Assembly: GCF_002261345.1 (NCBI RefSeq)
Contig: NZ_NEVT01000002.1
Coordinates: 124,001-188,000 of the forward strand
Source of the DNA: Bordetella genomosp. 2
Lineage (GTDB): Bacteria > Pseudomonadota > Gammaproteobacteria > Burkholderiales > Burkholderiaceae_B
Direction of reading: 5' to 3'
Length of the DNA: 64,000 nucleotides
Part shown: positions 42,298 through 51,147 of the stretch, in pieces
How the letters are laid out: each line of letters starts with the position of its first letter
Position numbering within the stretch: position 1 is the stretch's first letter
The notes under the pieces: generated by a model
What the model saw: the letters and a program-made list of their open reading frames with translations, nothing else
What the model was told of the DNA's origin: nothing
Database searches by the model: none
Program-made: the position numbers and the translations under genes

Positions 42298-43275
42298 CGG
42301 CGCGTACTCCGCCGGCACCCAGGCGTAGCCCTTGCCGTCGGCGCGCACGTGGCCCAGCCCGGGGAACGGCAGGTGCGCGCCCGCCACCCAGAGCCGGTCG
42401 CGCGCCGCCTCGGCGAATATCTTCTTGCGCGTCGCCACGGCCTGGACGCTGTCCACGTCGAACTCGATGGCGATCTCCGGACGCGCGAACTGCACCGCGT
42501 GGTTGTGCACGATATCGCCCCACACCAGCAGGCTCTGCTTGCCGGAGCTGAACAAGTACGAAACATGGCCTGGCGTATGGCCCGGGGTCGATACCACGCG
42601 TACGCCGGGCAGCAGATTATCTTCCGGCTGGTAGGTCAGGAACTTGCCGGCGGCCTGGTACGGGGCCGCGGCGTCGCGCGACATCTTGAAAAACGGCTGG
42701 ACATCGGCCGGCGCCTGCGCGGCCACGGTCGTGCTGAGCCAGAAGTCGGCTTCGGCGCGCGAGGCGTACACATCGGCATTGGGAAACAGCGGCGTGCCTT
42801 CGGCCGTCAGCAGCCCGCAGGCGTGGTCCGGATGCAAGTGGGTCAGCAGGACCGCATCCACCTGGGCGGGCTCGAAGCCGGCGGCGCGCAGGTTGCCGGC
42901 CAGCCCGCCGGCCGTGGCGCCCATGCACGGCCCCGCGCCGGTGTCCACCAGCACGACCTGCTTGCCGTTCTGGATGACGTAGGCGTTCACCGCGGTTTGC
43001 ATGCCCGGTTCGGTGGCCACGAACATGGCGGCCAGCAGGCTCTGGATGTCCTGCGCGGACGCGCCGCTCAAAATGGCGGGATCCAGGTCGACGTAGCCGT
43101 CGTACAGGGCGGTGACGATCAGGTCGCCCAGCGCCATGCGGTAGAACCCGGGAGCCTGCGCGGTCTGCTGCGGGGCGGCGGCCAGCGCCGGCGCGGCACA
43201 GGCGCCCAGCAGGGCGGCGGACAGGCTCAGCGCGCCCAGCGCGCGGCGCGGCGAAAGACGGGCCGGAAAAGACAT
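42271..43275 (-). CDS. Periplasmic metallo-beta-lactamase-fold hydrolase
   Basis: A 334-residue exported protein. The signal region R-R-A-L-G-A-L-S...L-A-A-A-P (about 10-35) contains a Cys that could be a lipobox, but Ala-rich signal-peptidase I cleavage near 33 is equally likely. The zinc motif is H-L-H-P-D-H (146-151), and V-N-A-Y-V-I precedes it. G-H-T-P-G-H-V-S and a later G-D-I-V-H-N supply the other metal ligands. Relatives hydrolyse lactones, phosphonates or other esters. The substrate is unknown. The last 20 codons are overlapped by the hairpin structure. The LysR gene is next upstream, 47 bases away on the same strand. Confidence 0.8.
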   Translation of the reverse strand: MSFPARLSPRRALGALSLSAALLGACAAPALAAAPQQTAQAPGFYRMALGDLIVTALYDGYVDLDPAILSGASAQDIQSLLAAMFVATEPGMQTAVNAYVIQNGKQVVLVDTGAGPCMGATAGGLAGNLRAAGFEPAQVDAVLLTHLHPDHACGLLTAEGTPLFPNADVYASRAEADFWLSTTVAAQAPADVQPFFKMSRDAAAPYQAAGKFLTYQPEDNLLPGVRVVSTPGHTPGHVSYLFSSGKQSLLVWGDIVHNHAVQFARPEIAIEFDVDSVQAVATRKKIFAEAARDRLWVAGAHLPFPGLGHVRADGKGYAWVPAEYAPLRARPAKP

Positions 43276-43322
43276 GATGCGGTTTCCATGTAGGGCGGGG
43301 AGTGCGTCGAGGATAGCGCGAT

Positions 43323-44237
43323 TCAGGCTGGCGCGTGCGCCGTGGCCCGCGCCTGGCTGGCCAGCCAGCGCGCCACCGTATCCACCTCCGCCGAACGCGG
43401 CCGGACGGCCCGGATCATCCAGTAAGCGTGGCGCGCTGCGTCGGGCCAGGTGTCGCCCACCGCCATCAGGCGTTCGTCCGCCAGCAGCGGCTGGATCAGC
43501 GCGAGCCGGCCGAGGGCCACGCCGTGGCCCGCCAGGGCGGCGTGCACGACCTGGTCATATTGGTTGAAGCGCAGCATGCCGCGCGGCTGGACGCGGTCCA
43601 GCCGGTGCGCCGCCAGCCAGTCGGACCACTGCAGCCATGGGCGCGTCGGATCGTCGAATTCCAGCAGGACCTGGCCGGCCAGGCTGGCGGCATCGAGCCG
43701 GGCGATGCCCAGCGACGGATGGGCGACCGGCGCCACCGCTTCGCCGAACAGCCAGAGCGCGCCTTCGGGCGCGGCCTCGCGCGGGCTGTAGCGGATGGCG
43801 ATGTCCACCTCGTCGCGCTCGATGTCCAGGACCCGGTTGTCGGCCGCCACGCGCACGTCGATGGCGGGATGCGCGGCCTGGAAATCGCCCAGGCGCGGCA
43901 GCAGCCACAGCGAGGCCACGCCGATGGTGGTGGTGATCGTGACCGGAGTGCGGCGATCCGGCGCCCGCCACTGGCCGGCCAGCTCGCCCAGTTGGGTCAG
44001 CCAGGGGTCAGCCAGGCGGAACAGCCGCGCGCCTTCCGATGTGAACGCGACCGAGCGGAAGCCGCGTTCGAGCAGCGTCACGCCCAGGTGCGCTTCCAGG
44101 GCGCGTATTTGCCGGCTGACCGCCGACTGTGTCAGGTGCAGGTCGGCCGCCGCGGCGGTGATGCTCATGCGCCGGCCTACCGCCACGAAACCGCGCACGA
44201 GATCCAGGGGCGGCAGTTTGGATAAGGGAAGTGACAT
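43323..44237 (-). CDS. LysR-family regulator (GcvA-like)
   Basis: A 304-residue LysR protein. The N-terminal helix-turn-helix (about 10-65) has I-T-A-A-A-A-D-L-H-L-T-Q-S-A-V-S-R-Q-I-R-A-L-E; the effector domain follows, with D-I-A-I-R-Y-S near 160. The A-A-A-D-L-H-L-T-Q-S style is that of GcvA-like regulators. It diverges from a DUF2917 gene, a pairing common in Burkholderiales. The inverted repeat at 44283-44309 lies in the divergent gap. Likely targets are the DUF2917/DsbA-like/SDR group to the right. Confidence 0.85.
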   Translation of the reverse strand: MSLPLSKLPPLDLVRGFVAVGRRMSITAAAADLHLTQSAVSRQIRALEAHLGVTLLERGFRSVAFTSEGARLFRLADPWLTQLGELAGQWRAPDRRTPVTITTTIGVASLWLLPRLGDFQAAHPAIDVRVAADNRVLDIERDEVDIAIRYSPREAAPEGALWLFGEAVAPVAHPSLGIARLDAASLAGQVLLEFDDPTRPWLQWSDWLAAHRLDRVQPRGMLRFNQYDQVVHAALAGHGVALGRLALIQPLLADERLMAVGDTWPDAARHAYWMIRAVRPRSAEVDTVARWLASQARATAHAPA

Positions 44238-44282
44238 TCCTGTGGCGCATGTGAATGCGGCGTGGAAATCGCTTGAGCAATA

Positions 44283-44309
44283 GTACCTGCACGGCGTCCA
44301 ATTAGGTAC
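44283..44309. promoter_or_regulatory. LysR-type inverted repeat GTACCT-N15-AGGTAC
   Basis: A 6+6 inverted repeat with a 15-base spacer between the divergent LysR and DUF2917 genes. Further AT-rich sequence, including TTGACC at 44313-44318, follows and may be the -35 of the DUF2917 promoter. The position suggests LysR binding. Confidence 0.45.
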
Positions 44310-44366
44310 AGATTGACCGATTCTTAGCGCCGCAGCCCGCCTGCCGCGCCCCGTCCGGGAGCCGCC

Positions 44367-44627
44367 ATGACCGATGCCGCGATCCGCCTGTATTGCATTC
44401 CGGGAATGTCATTGGCGCTGCCCGGGCGCGCCGCCGTGCGCTTGAGGCCGGCGCCGGGCATGCGTATCCTGTGCGAGTCCGGCACGCTGTGGGTCTCGCA
44501 GTACCGCTGCCGCGAGGATCACGTCCTGGGCGCCGGCCAGGCCGTGCAGGTGCGCGGCAATCGCGATATCGTCTTGAGCGGCCTGCCCGACGCGCGGGTC
44601 GCCCTTATCCTGGAGCCCGCCGAATGA
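44367..44627 (+). CDS. DUF2917 protein
   Basis: An 86-residue protein of the DUF2917 family, whose genes recur next to GcvA-like LysR genes. The body is a short beta-rich domain with G-T-L-W-V-S and D-H-V-L-G-A-G-Q-A-V. No signal peptide or membrane helix is seen. It probably helps control or supports the neighbouring regulator. Its function is unknown. The ATG follows CGGGAG, and its stop overlaps the next gene by four bases (ATGA). Confidence 0.7.
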   Translation: MTDAAIRLYCIPGMSLALPGRAAVRLRPAPGMRILCESGTLWVSQYRCREDHVLGAGQAVQVRGNRDIVLSGLPDARVALILEPAE

Positions 44628-45247
44628 ATGCGCCGTCCGTCTCGTCCTGCGAAATGTGGTTCGATTTCGCCAGTCCCTATAGCTACCTGGCCATCGAGCG
44701 AGTCGAGCCGCTGGCGCGCCAGGCCGGCGTGGCCGTTGTGCTGCGGCCGTTCCTGCTGGGGCCGATTTTCCAGGCGCAGGGCTGGAACGACACGCCATTC
44801 CGCCTGTTCCCGGGCAAGGGCGCCTACATGATGCGCGACATCGCCCGCCTGGCCGACAAGTACGGCATCGCCTACCGGCGTCCCAGCCAATTCCCGCGTA
44901 TGAGCGTGCTGTCGGCCCGCGTGGCGTTGCTGGGCCAGGACCAGCCCTGGGGGCGCGACTTCTGCCTGGCGGCATTCCGCGCCAATTTCGTCGACGACCG
45001 CGATATCCAGGACGAAGACGTGGTGGCCGGCCTGCTGGCCGGCCTGGGGCTGGACGGCCCGGCGCTGATCGCGCAGGCCCGCCAGGAATCGACCAAGGAA
45101 GCCTTGCGCAGGCAAGTCGACCGCGCCCGCGAACTGGGCATCTTCGGCGCGCCCAGCCTGATGGTGGGCAACGAGATGTTCTGGGGCAACGACCGCCTCG
45201 AAGACGCGCTGGAGTGGGCCGCGCGCGGCCCCGCGGCGCAAGCCTGA
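44624..45247 (+). CDS. DsbA-like 2-hydroxychromene-2-carboxylate isomerase family protein
   Basis: A 207-residue member of the thioredoxin-fold isomerase group (kappa-class GST-like). W-F-D-F-A-S-P-Y-S-Y-L-A (12-23) is the family motif, with Ser in place of the DsbA Cys-x-x-Cys. G-I-F-G-A-P-S-L-M-V-G (176-186) contains the cis-Pro loop, followed by F-W-G-N-D-R-L. Relatives use glutathione to isomerise chromene carboxylates in aromatic (naphthalene-type) breakdown. There is no signal peptide, so it is cytoplasmic. It overlaps DUF2917 and precedes an SDR gene, so it is part of a small operon. Confidence 0.8.
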   Translation: MNAPSVSSCEMWFDFASPYSYLAIERVEPLARQAGVAVVLRPFLLGPIFQAQGWNDTPFRLFPGKGAYMMRDIARLADKYGIAYRRPSQFPRMSVLSARVALLGQDQPWGRDFCLAAFRANFVDDRDIQDEDVVAGLLAGLGLDGPALIAQARQESTKEALRRQVDRARELGIFGAPSLMVGNEMFWGNDRLEDALEWAARGPAAQA

Positions 45248-45268
45248 TCAATCACCAAGGAGCTGCGC

Positions 45269-46024
45269 ATGCCCCAATCCGACAAAGTCATGATCGTCAC
45301 CGGCGCCAGCCGCGGCATCGGCGCGGCCGTTGCCCTGCTGGCCGCGCGCCGCGGCTATGCGGTCTGCGTCAACTATCGCAATCGCCGCGACGCGGCCGAT
45401 GAGGTGGTGCGCGCCATCGAGGCCGACGGCGGCCGCGCCATCGCGGTCGGCGCCGACGTGGCCGACGAGGCGCAGATCGTGCAGTTGTTCCAGACGGTCG
45501 ACCGCGAACTCGGGCGCGTCGATGCGCTGGTCAACAACGCCGGGGTGCTGGAAACCCAGATGCGGGTGGAAGACATGGATGCCGCGCGCGTGGCGCGCAT
45601 CCTGCAGACCAACGTGGTCGGCGCGCTGGTGTGCTGCCGCGAGGCCGTGCGCCGCATGGCGCCGCGCCACGGCGGGCGCGGCGGCGCCATCGTCAATGTG
45701 TCGTCGGTGGCCGCGCGGCTGGGCTCGCCCGGCGAGTATGTCGACTACGCGGCCTCCAAGGGCGCGCTCGACACGCTGACCATCGGTTTGTCGAAGGAAG
45801 TGGCCGGCGACGGCATCCGCGTGAATGCGGTGCGCCCGAGCACCATCTATACCGACATGCACGCCAGCGGCGGCGAGCCCGGGCGGGTCGATCGGCTGGC
45901 GAGCTCGATCCCGCTGCAGCGTGGCGGCACCGTCCAGGAAGTGGCGGGCGCCGTCATGTGGTTCTTCTCGGACGAGGCCGGCTACACCACCGGCTCGTTC
46001 ATCGAGGTGTCGGGCGGGAAATAG
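45269..46024 (+). CDS. Short-chain dehydrogenase/reductase (SDR)
   Basis: A 251-residue NAD(P)-dependent oxidoreductase. T-G-A-S-R-G-I-G (11-18) is the classical cofactor loop, N-N-A-G-V (89-93) the second motif, and Y-A-A-S-K (about 158-162) the catalytic Tyr-x-x-x-Lys with Ser at about 143. The C-terminal sequence S-D-E-A-G-Y-T-T-G-S-F-I-E-V-S-G-G-K is the normal end of FabG-like SDRs. A strong AAGGAG precedes the ATG. It follows the isomerase by 21 bases. The substrate is unknown. Confidence 0.88.
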   Translation: MPQSDKVMIVTGASRGIGAAVALLAARRGYAVCVNYRNRRDAADEVVRAIEADGGRAIAVGADVADEAQIVQLFQTVDRELGRVDALVNNAGVLETQMRVEDMDAARVARILQTNVVGALVCCREAVRRMAPRHGGRGGAIVNVSSVAARLGSPGEYVDYAASKGALDTLTIGLSKEVAGDGIRVNAVRPSTIYTDMHASGGEPGRVDRLASSIPLQRGGTVQEVAGAVMWFFSDEAGYTTGSFIEVSGGK

Positions 46025-46026
46025 CC

Positions 46027-46185
46027 CTAGCGTCCGGTGTCGGGGTAGTTGGGCCCGGCGTCATGGAAGCCGCCGTTGCTGTAGGGGTTGACGGCGCCGG
46101 GATGCGGCGGGCCGGGCTGGTGGCCGCCGCCGGCGCAGCCGGCCAGCGCCATTGCCAGCGTGAACAGGGCCAGTATCGGTTTCAT
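46027..46185 (-). CDS. Small 52-residue lipoprotein
   Basis: The minus strand encodes M-K-P-I-L-A-L-F-T-L-A-M-A-L-A-G-C: a short Lys-start, hydrophobic stretch and lipobox L-A-G-C, giving a 35-residue Gly/Pro/His-rich mature tail (G-G-G-H-Q-P-G-P-P-H-P...). A good GGAGA site lies 8 bases before the ATG. It lies 30 bases after trpC on the same strand, so it could be transcribed as the tail of the trp operon. Small G/P/H-rich lipoproteins of this type are often unrecognised. No function is known. Confidence 0.6.
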   Translation of the reverse strand: MKPILALFTLAMALAGCAGGGHQPGPPHPGAVNPYSNGGFHDAGPNYPDTGR

Positions 46186-46215
46186 GGCATTTCTCCGGAA
46201 AGGACCGGCGCGCCC

Positions 46216-47004
46216 TCAGCCCATCAGCCGCGCCAGCTCGACCCCCGGGTCGGGGGCGCGCATGAAGGCCTCGCCCACCAGGAACGCGTGGACGTCGTGG
46301 TCGCGCATCAGCTTGACGTCCTCGGGCGCCAGGATGCCGCTTTCGGTGACCACGCGCTTGCCGGCGGGGATGTGGGGCAGCAGGTCCAGGGTGTTCTGCA
46401 GGCGCGTCTCGAATGTGCGCAGATTGCGATTGTTGATGCCGAGCAGGGGGGTCTTCAGGCTCAGCGCCACGTCCAGCTCCTTGGCGTCGTGCACCTCGAC
46501 CAGCACGTCCATGCCCAGCTCCATGGCCAGGGTTTCCAGGTCGCGCAGCTGCGCGGGCGCCAGCGCGGCCACGATCAGCAGCACGCAATCGGCGCCCATG
46601 GCGCGCGCCGAGATGACCTGGTAGGGATCGATGACGAAGTCCTTGCGCAGCACGGGCAGCGGGCAGGCCGCGCGCGCGCGCCGCAGGTTGTCGTGCGACC
46701 CCTGGAAGAACTGCACGTCGGTCAGGACCGACAGGCAGGCGGCCCCATGCACCGCGTAGGTGGCGGCGATGGCGGCGGGGTCGAAGTCTTCCCGCAGCAC
46801 GCCCTTGGAGGGCGAAGCCTTTTTGATCTCGGCGATGACGCCGGCTTTACCCTGGGAAATCTTGTCTTCGATCGCCTGGGCGAAGCCGCGCACGTCTTGC
46901 CGGGCCTGCGCCTCGCGCAGCAGTTCGGCTTCGCTGCGCATCTGGCGGGCGGTGGCGATCTCCTCGGCCTTGACGGCGAGAATCTTCGCGAGGATGTCGT
47001 TCAT
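46216..47004 (-). CDS. trpC: Indole-3-glycerol-phosphate synthase
   Basis: A 262-residue TIM-barrel enzyme that closes CdRP to indole-3-glycerol phosphate in tryptophan synthesis. The N-terminal [13 protein letters not shown] (4-16) and [12 protein letters not shown] (about 59-70; catalytic Lys and the family signature) are clear. [12 protein letters not shown] and D-A-F-L-V-G-E-A-F-like stretches follow. The gene overlaps the trpD stop by four bases, so translation is coupled. It is a single enzyme, not fused to trpF. Confidence 0.97.
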   Translation of the reverse strand: MNDILAKILAVKAEEIATARQMRSEAELLREAQARQDVRGFAQAIEDKISQGKAGVIAEIKKASPSKGVLREDFDPAAIAATYAVHGAACLSVLTDVQFFQGSHDNLRRARAACPLPVLRKDFVIDPYQVISARAMGADCVLLIVAALAPAQLRDLETLAMELGMDVLVEVHDAKELDVALSLKTPLLGINNRNLRTFETRLQNTLDLLPHIPAGKRVVTESGILAPEDVKLMRDHDVHAFLVGEAFMRAPDPGVELARLMG

Positions 47005-48032
47005 TTCAAGAATTTCCGGGTGTATGCGCAGAACTCTTCCAGCTTGGCGCGGGCCGAGCCGTTAGCAATCGTTTCAAAGGCCAGCGCCAGGGCCTGCTCG
47101 ACGCTGTCGGCCTTGTTGCCAGCGTAGATGGCCAGGCCCGCATTCAGGGCGACGATGTCGCGGGCCACCCCCTCGACATTGTCCAGCGCCTGCATGACGA
47201 GTTCACGCGATTCCTCGCGGTTGGCCACCTTGATGCCTCGATTAGACACCATCGAGAGCCCGTAGTCTTCAGGATGGATCTCATATTCGCGGATTTCGCC
47301 GTCTTTCAGTTCCCCCACCATGGTGGCGCCCCCCAGGGAAGCCTCGTCCATGCCGTCCCGGCCGTGCACGATCAGCACGTGGCGCGAGCCCAGGCGCTGC
47401 AAGACGCGTACCTGGATGCCCACCAGGTCGGGGTGGAACACGCCCATCAGCTGGTTGGCCGCGCCGGCGGGGTTGGTGAGCGGCCCCAGGATGTTGAAAA
47501 TGGTGCGCACGCCCAGCTCTTTGCGGATCGCCGCCACGTTCTTCATGGCGCTGTGGTGGGCGGGGGCGAACATGAAGCCGATGCCGGTGGCCTGGATGCA
47601 CTCGGCCACCTGGTCGGGATCAAGCGCCAGGTTGGCGCCCAGCGCCTCCAGCACGTCGGCGCTGCCCGACGACGACGAGGCGCTGCGCCCGCCATGCTTG
47701 GCGATCGGCACGCCGGCGGCGGCGGCCACGAACATGGCGGTGGTCGAGATGTTGAACGTATGGCTGCCGTCGCCGCCGGTGCCGCACATGTCGAGCAGGT
47801 CCCGCGGGTTGGGCGTGACGACCGGCGTGGCGAATTCGCGCATGACCTGCGCGGCGGCGGTGATCTCGCCAACGGTTTCCTTCTTGACGCGCAGGCCCAT
47901 GATCAGCGCGCTGGCGATCTGCGGCGACATCTCGCCGCGCATCAGCATGCGCATCAGGTGCAGCATTTCGTCGTGGAAGATCTCGCGGTGCTCGATGCAG
48001 CGGGTCAGCGCTTCGGTGGCGGTGATAGTCAT
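47001..48032 (-). CDS. trpD: Anthranilate phosphoribosyltransferase
   Basis: A 343-residue enzyme joining anthranilate and PRPP. The glycine-rich [14 protein letters not shown] (about 85-98) binds PRPP, and the conserved K-H-G-G-R-S-A-S-S-x-S-G-S-A-D region follows. G-P-L-T-N-P-A-G is near the middle. Length and layout match TrpD of proteobacteria. It lies between trpG and trpC, with a 15-base gap to trpG. Confidence 0.97.
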   Translation of the reverse strand: MTITATEALTRCIEHREIFHDEMLHLMRMLMRGEMSPQIASALIMGLRVKKETVGEITAAAQVMREFATPVVTPNPRDLLDMCGTGGDGSHTFNISTTAMFVAAAAGVPIAKHGGRSASSSSGSADVLEALGANLALDPDQVAECIQATGIGFMFAPAHHSAMKNVAAIRKELGVRTIFNILGPLTNPAGAANQLMGVFHPDLVGIQVRVLQRLGSRHVLIVHGRDGMDEASLGGATMVGELKDGEIREYEIHPEDYGLSMVSNRGIKVANREESRELVMQALDNVEGVARDIVALNAGLAIYAGNKADSVEQALALAFETIANGSARAKLEEFCAYTRKFLK

Positions 48033-48047
48033 GGTGGATCTCCCCTC

Positions 48048-48614
48048 TTATCGGATATTCAGGAAATTGCGCAGCAGGTCGTGGCCATGCTCGCTCAGCA
48101 CGGATTCGGGATGGAACTGTACTCCGTACAGCGGCAAGGTCTTGTGACGGATGCCCATGATGTCGCCATCGGGCGCCGTGGCGGTCACTTCCAGGCAGTC
48201 GGGCAGGGTGTCCGGCGCGATCGTCAGCGAGTTGTAGCGGATCGCGGTGTAGGGCGAGGGCAGGCCGGCGAAGATGTCGGTGCCGCGGTGGGCGATCTGC
48301 ACGGTCTTGCCGTGCATGATCTGCTGGGCGCGCACGATATCGCCGCCGTAGGCCGCGCCGATGGCCTGGTGGCCCAGGCACACGCCCAGGATGGGCACCT
48401 GCCCGGCGAAGCGCTGGATCAGCGCCACCGAGATGCCCGCCTCGGCCGGCGAGCAGGGGCCGGGCGACACGCAGATGCGCTCGGGCGCCATGCGGGCGAT
48501 TTCATCGACGCTGGTCTGGTCGTTGCGGACCACCCGCACGTCTTCGCCCAGCTCGCCGAAGTATTGCACCAGGTTGTAGGTAAAGGAATCGTAGTTGTCG
48601 AGCATCAATAGCAT
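48048..48614 (-). CDS. trpG: Anthranilate synthase glutamine amidotransferase subunit
   Basis: A 188-residue class I glutamine amidotransferase that supplies ammonia to Trp[15 protein letters not shown] (4-17), [10 protein letters not shown] with the catalytic Cys (about 78-87), and the H-P-E-S near 170 (catalytic His-Glu) are present. A start three codons in is also possible. The 70-base gap to the trpE stop shows no gene. Confidence 0.96.
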   Translation of the reverse strand: MLLMLDNYDSFTYNLVQYFGELGEDVRVVRNDQTSVDEIARMAPERICVSPGPCSPAEAGISVALIQRFAGQVPILGVCLGHQAIGAAYGGDIVRAQQIMHGKTVQIAHRGTDIFAGLPSPYTAIRYNSLTIAPDTLPDCLEVTATAPDGDIMGIRHKTLPLYGVQFHPESVLSEHGHDLLRNFLNIR

Positions 48615-48684
48615 GAGGCACCTGCGGAGTCGGTTACGCGTTCGCGCGGTTCAGCGCACGGGTTGGGATCAAGCGGCACGTGGT

Positions 48685-50205
48685 TCAGATCGGGTCGTCC
48701 AGGCCATGCTGCACCTGTTCGGCGGCGCGCAGCACCGCCCGCGCCTTGGCCTCGGTTTCGGCCCATTCCAGTTCCGGGTCCGAGTCGGCCACGATGCCCG
48801 CGGCGGCCTGCACGTACAGCATGCCGTTCTTGATCACGCCAGTGCGTATGGCGATGGCCACGTCCATTTCGCCGCCATAGCTCAGGTAGCCTGCCGCGCC
48901 GCCGTAGATGCCGCGCCGCACCGGCTCGAGCTCGTCGATGATCTCCATGGCGCGCACCTTGGGCGCGCCGGTCAGCGTGCCGGCCGGGAAAGTGGCGCGC
49001 AGCACGTCCATGCTGCTCATGCCGGGATTGAGATTGCCGGCCACGTTCGAGACCAGGTGCATCACGTGCGAATAGCGCTCGATGGTCATGGTGTCGGTCA
49101 CCTTGACCGAGCCCACTTCGGCCACGCGGCCCACATCGTTGCGCGCCAGGTCGATCAGCATCACGTGTTCGGCGATCTCCTTCGGATCGGCGCGCAGCTC
49201 GTCGGCCAGCGCCAGGTCCTGTTCGGGCGTGGCGCCGCGTTTGCGGGTACCGGCCAGGGGGCGGATGGTGACCTGCGACTTGGCCGCGCCGTTGTCATTG
49301 ATCTGTTCCTGGCGCACCAGGATCTCGGGCGACGAGCCCACCACCTGGAAGTCGCCGAAATTCCAGAAGTACATGTAGGGCGAGGGGTTCAGCGAGCGCA
49401 GCGCGCGGTACAGCGACAGCGGCGCGTCGCGGAATGGCTTGGCGATGACCTGGCCCACCTGCACCTGCATCAGGTCGCCGGCGGCGATGTACTCCTTGGC
49501 GCGGCGCACGGCCGCCAGGTAATCTGCCTTGGCGAAGTCGCGCCGCTCCTCGGTCTGCATGCTGGCGTGGCTGTACGGGATTTCCACCGGCCGGCGCAGG
49601 CGGCTGCGCAGCTCCAGCAGGCGGCGCTGCGCGCGGGTATAGGCCTCGGGCTTGGTCGGGTCGGCATAGACCATCAGGTAGGTGCGGCCGGCCAGGTTGT
49701 CGACGATGACCAGCTCGTCCACGTGCATCAGCATGATGTCGGGCGTGCCGCCGTCCATGCCGGCCGGGAAGGGCTTGCGCGCCGGTCCCAGGCGCGGCTC
49801 GATGTGGCGCACCGTGTCGTAGCCGAAATAGCCCGCCAGGCCGCCGCAGAAGCGCGGCATGCCGGGCCGCAGGGCGACCTTGAAACGGTTCTGGTATTGC
49901 TCGATGAAGGCCAGCGGGTCGCCTTCGTGCGTCTCGGCGACCTGGCCGTCGTGCAGCACTTCCGTGGTGGTGCCGCTGGCGCGGATCACCGTGCGCGCCG
50001 GCAGGCCGATGAAGGAATAGCGGCCGAAGCGCTCGCCGCCCACCACCGATTCCATCAGGCAGCTCATGCGGCCGCCCTGCGGGCCGCTGTGGGCCAGTTT
50101 CAGGTAGATCGCCAGCGGCGTGTCCAGGTCGGCATAGGTCTCGGCCACCAGGGGAATGCGGTTGTATCCCTGAGCGGCCAGTGCGTTGAATTCGATCTCG
50201 GTCAT
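48685..50205 (-). CDS. trpE: Anthranilate synthase component I
   Basis: A 506-residue chorismate-using enzyme and the first structural gene after the attenuator. F-G-R-Y-S-F-I-G is in the N-terminal half. The chorismate-binding domain shows I-R-P-L-A-G-T-R-K-R-G, E-H-V-M-L-I-D-L-A-R-N-D, T-F-P-A-G-T-L-T-G-A-P and G-G-A-A-G-Y. The start at 50205 gives M-T-E-I-E-F; the open frame continues 15 codons upstream towards the leader without homology. The N-terminal region is where the Trp feedback site sits in relatives. Confidence 0.96.
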   Translation of the reverse strand: MTEIEFNALAAQGYNRIPLVAETYADLDTPLAIYLKLAHSGPQGGRMSCLMESVVGGERFGRYSFIGLPARTVIRASGTTTEVLHDGQVAETHEGDPLAFIEQYQNRFKVALRPGMPRFCGGLAGYFGYDTVRHIEPRLGPARKPFPAGMDGGTPDIMLMHVDELVIVDNLAGRTYLMVYADPTKPEAYTRAQRRLLELRSRLRRPVEIPYSHASMQTEERRDFAKADYLAAVRRAKEYIAAGDLMQVQVGQVIAKPFRDAPLSLYRALRSLNPSPYMYFWNFGDFQVVGSSPEILVRQEQINDNGAAKSQVTIRPLAGTRKRGATPEQDLALADELRADPKEIAEHVMLIDLARNDVGRVAEVGSVKVTDTMTIERYSHVMHLVSNVAGNLNPGMSSMDVLRATFPAGTLTGAPKVRAMEIIDELEPVRRGIYGGAAGYLSYGGEMDVAIAIRTGVIKNGMLYVQAAAGIVADSDPELEWAETEAKARAVLRAAEQVQHGLDDPI

Positions 50206-50253
50206 GTGGGGTCTCGTAGGGTTTTCGGGTCTACGGACCGGGCACGCCACAAC

Positions 50254-50287
50254 GAAAAAGCCCGGTCCAGTCGTTGGTCCGGGCTTT
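50254..50287 (-). terminator. trp attenuator terminator
   Basis: Read on the minus strand: AAAGCCCGGACCA, short loop, TGGACCGGGCTTT then further T residues, a near-perfect stem of about 12 bp with one mismatch. It lies 60 bases after the leader peptide stop and 49 bases before trpE. A classical attenuator arrangement. Confidence 0.85.
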
Positions 50288-50347
50288 GGCGCTGTTCGGT
50301 ACAGCTTCGGCGCTAGGCGGCAGGTGCGTCCAGGGCCGGGAAGGGAA

Positions 50348-50398
50348 TCATCGCCACCCGGAAGACAAACGCCACCAACGCCACGAGGCGTTGCGCAT
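50348..50398 (-). CDS. trpL: trp operon leader peptide
   Basis: A 16-residue open frame, MRNASWRWWRLSSGWR, with four Trp (residues 6, 8, 9, 15). It is placed 60 bases before an intrinsic terminator and directly before trpE, as expected for ribosome-mediated attenuation: low charged tRNA-Trp stalls the ribosome at the W-R-W-W run and lets trpE be read. No strong Shine-Dalgarno sequence was seen. No other role is likely. Confidence 0.85.
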   Translation of the reverse strand: MRNASWRWWRLSSGWR

Positions 50399-50418
50399 TT
50401 GGTTCGAGGGGCGAGCGT

Positions 50419-51132
50419 TCATTTGACGGGTGCGGTAAATGGTTGCTTGCGGTCGGCGTTCCAGAGGGCGATCCACTGGGCGGCTTCGGCAATGCTGGCA
50501 ACTATACCATCGACATCGAGCCCGTGCACGTCCTGGCCTTCGTTGTAACCATACGGCACGGCCAGCACGTGCATGCCGGCCGCCCGCCCCGCCTGGGCGT
50601 CGTTGATGGAGTCGCCGATGGCTACCGCCTGGGCGGGGGCGACGCCCAGGCGCTCGCAGGCATGCAGCATCTGGTCCGGATCGGGCTTGCGGCGGGCGCA
50701 GGTATCGCCGCAAACCACTTCCTGGAAAAAGCCGGCCAGCCCGGTGCGCTGCAGCAGCGGCAGGGTGAATTCGGTGGGCTTGTTGGTCACCACGGCTAGT
50801 TTCAGGCCCTGGTCGCGCATGGCCTTCAGGCCCTCTATCACGCCATCGAACACGGCGGCCTTGTCGCCGTTGACCAGGTGATAGTGGCGATAGAAAGAGT
50901 CGCGTGCGCGCGCGAACTCGGCCGGTTCGGGGTCGGCGGCCTGCAGCGAGCCGGCCAGCGCCCGGCGCACCAGGTTGTCGACGCCCTTGCCCACGAACGT
51001 GGCGATCACGTCTTCGCGCAGCGCCGGCATGCCCAGTTCGATGCGCATCGCATTGGCGGCGTGCGCGAGGTCGGGGACGGAGTCGAGCAGGGTGCCGTCC
51101 AGGTCCAGCAGCACGGCTTGGAAAGTCGTCAT
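50419..51132 (-). CDS. gph: Phosphoglycolate phosphatase
   Basis: A 237-residue HAD phosphatase that removes phosphate from 2-phosphoglycolate. Motif I is D-L-D-G-T-L-L-D-S (about 10-18). V-V-T-N-K-P motif II, K-P-D-P motif III and A-I-G-D-S-I-N-D motif IV follow. It lies 15 bases after rpe and ahead of trpL, so rpe-gph may be transcribed into the attenuator. The rpe-gph-trpE order is common in beta- and gammaproteobacteria. Confidence 0.92.
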   Translation of the reverse strand: MTTFQAVLLDLDGTLLDSVPDLAHAANAMRIELGMPALREDVIATFVGKGVDNLVRRALAGSLQAADPEPAEFARARDSFYRHYHLVNGDKAAVFDGVIEGLKAMRDQGLKLAVVTNKPTEFTLPLLQRTGLAGFFQEVVCGDTCARRKPDPDQMLHACERLGVAPAQAVAIGDSINDAQAGRAAGMHVLAVPYGYNEGQDVHGLDVDGIVASIAEAAQWIALWNADRKQPFTAPVK

Positions 51133-51147
51133 GGCGGGTCTCGGGGG

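Noticed and set aside
48615-48684. A possible small gene between trpE and trpG
   Set aside because: Only 70 bases, without a ribosome site or coding pattern.
50206-50347. A trp riboswitch or T-box before trpE
   Set aside because: A Trp-rich leader peptide and terminator explain the region as ribosome-mediated attenuation, and no T-box sequence was seen.
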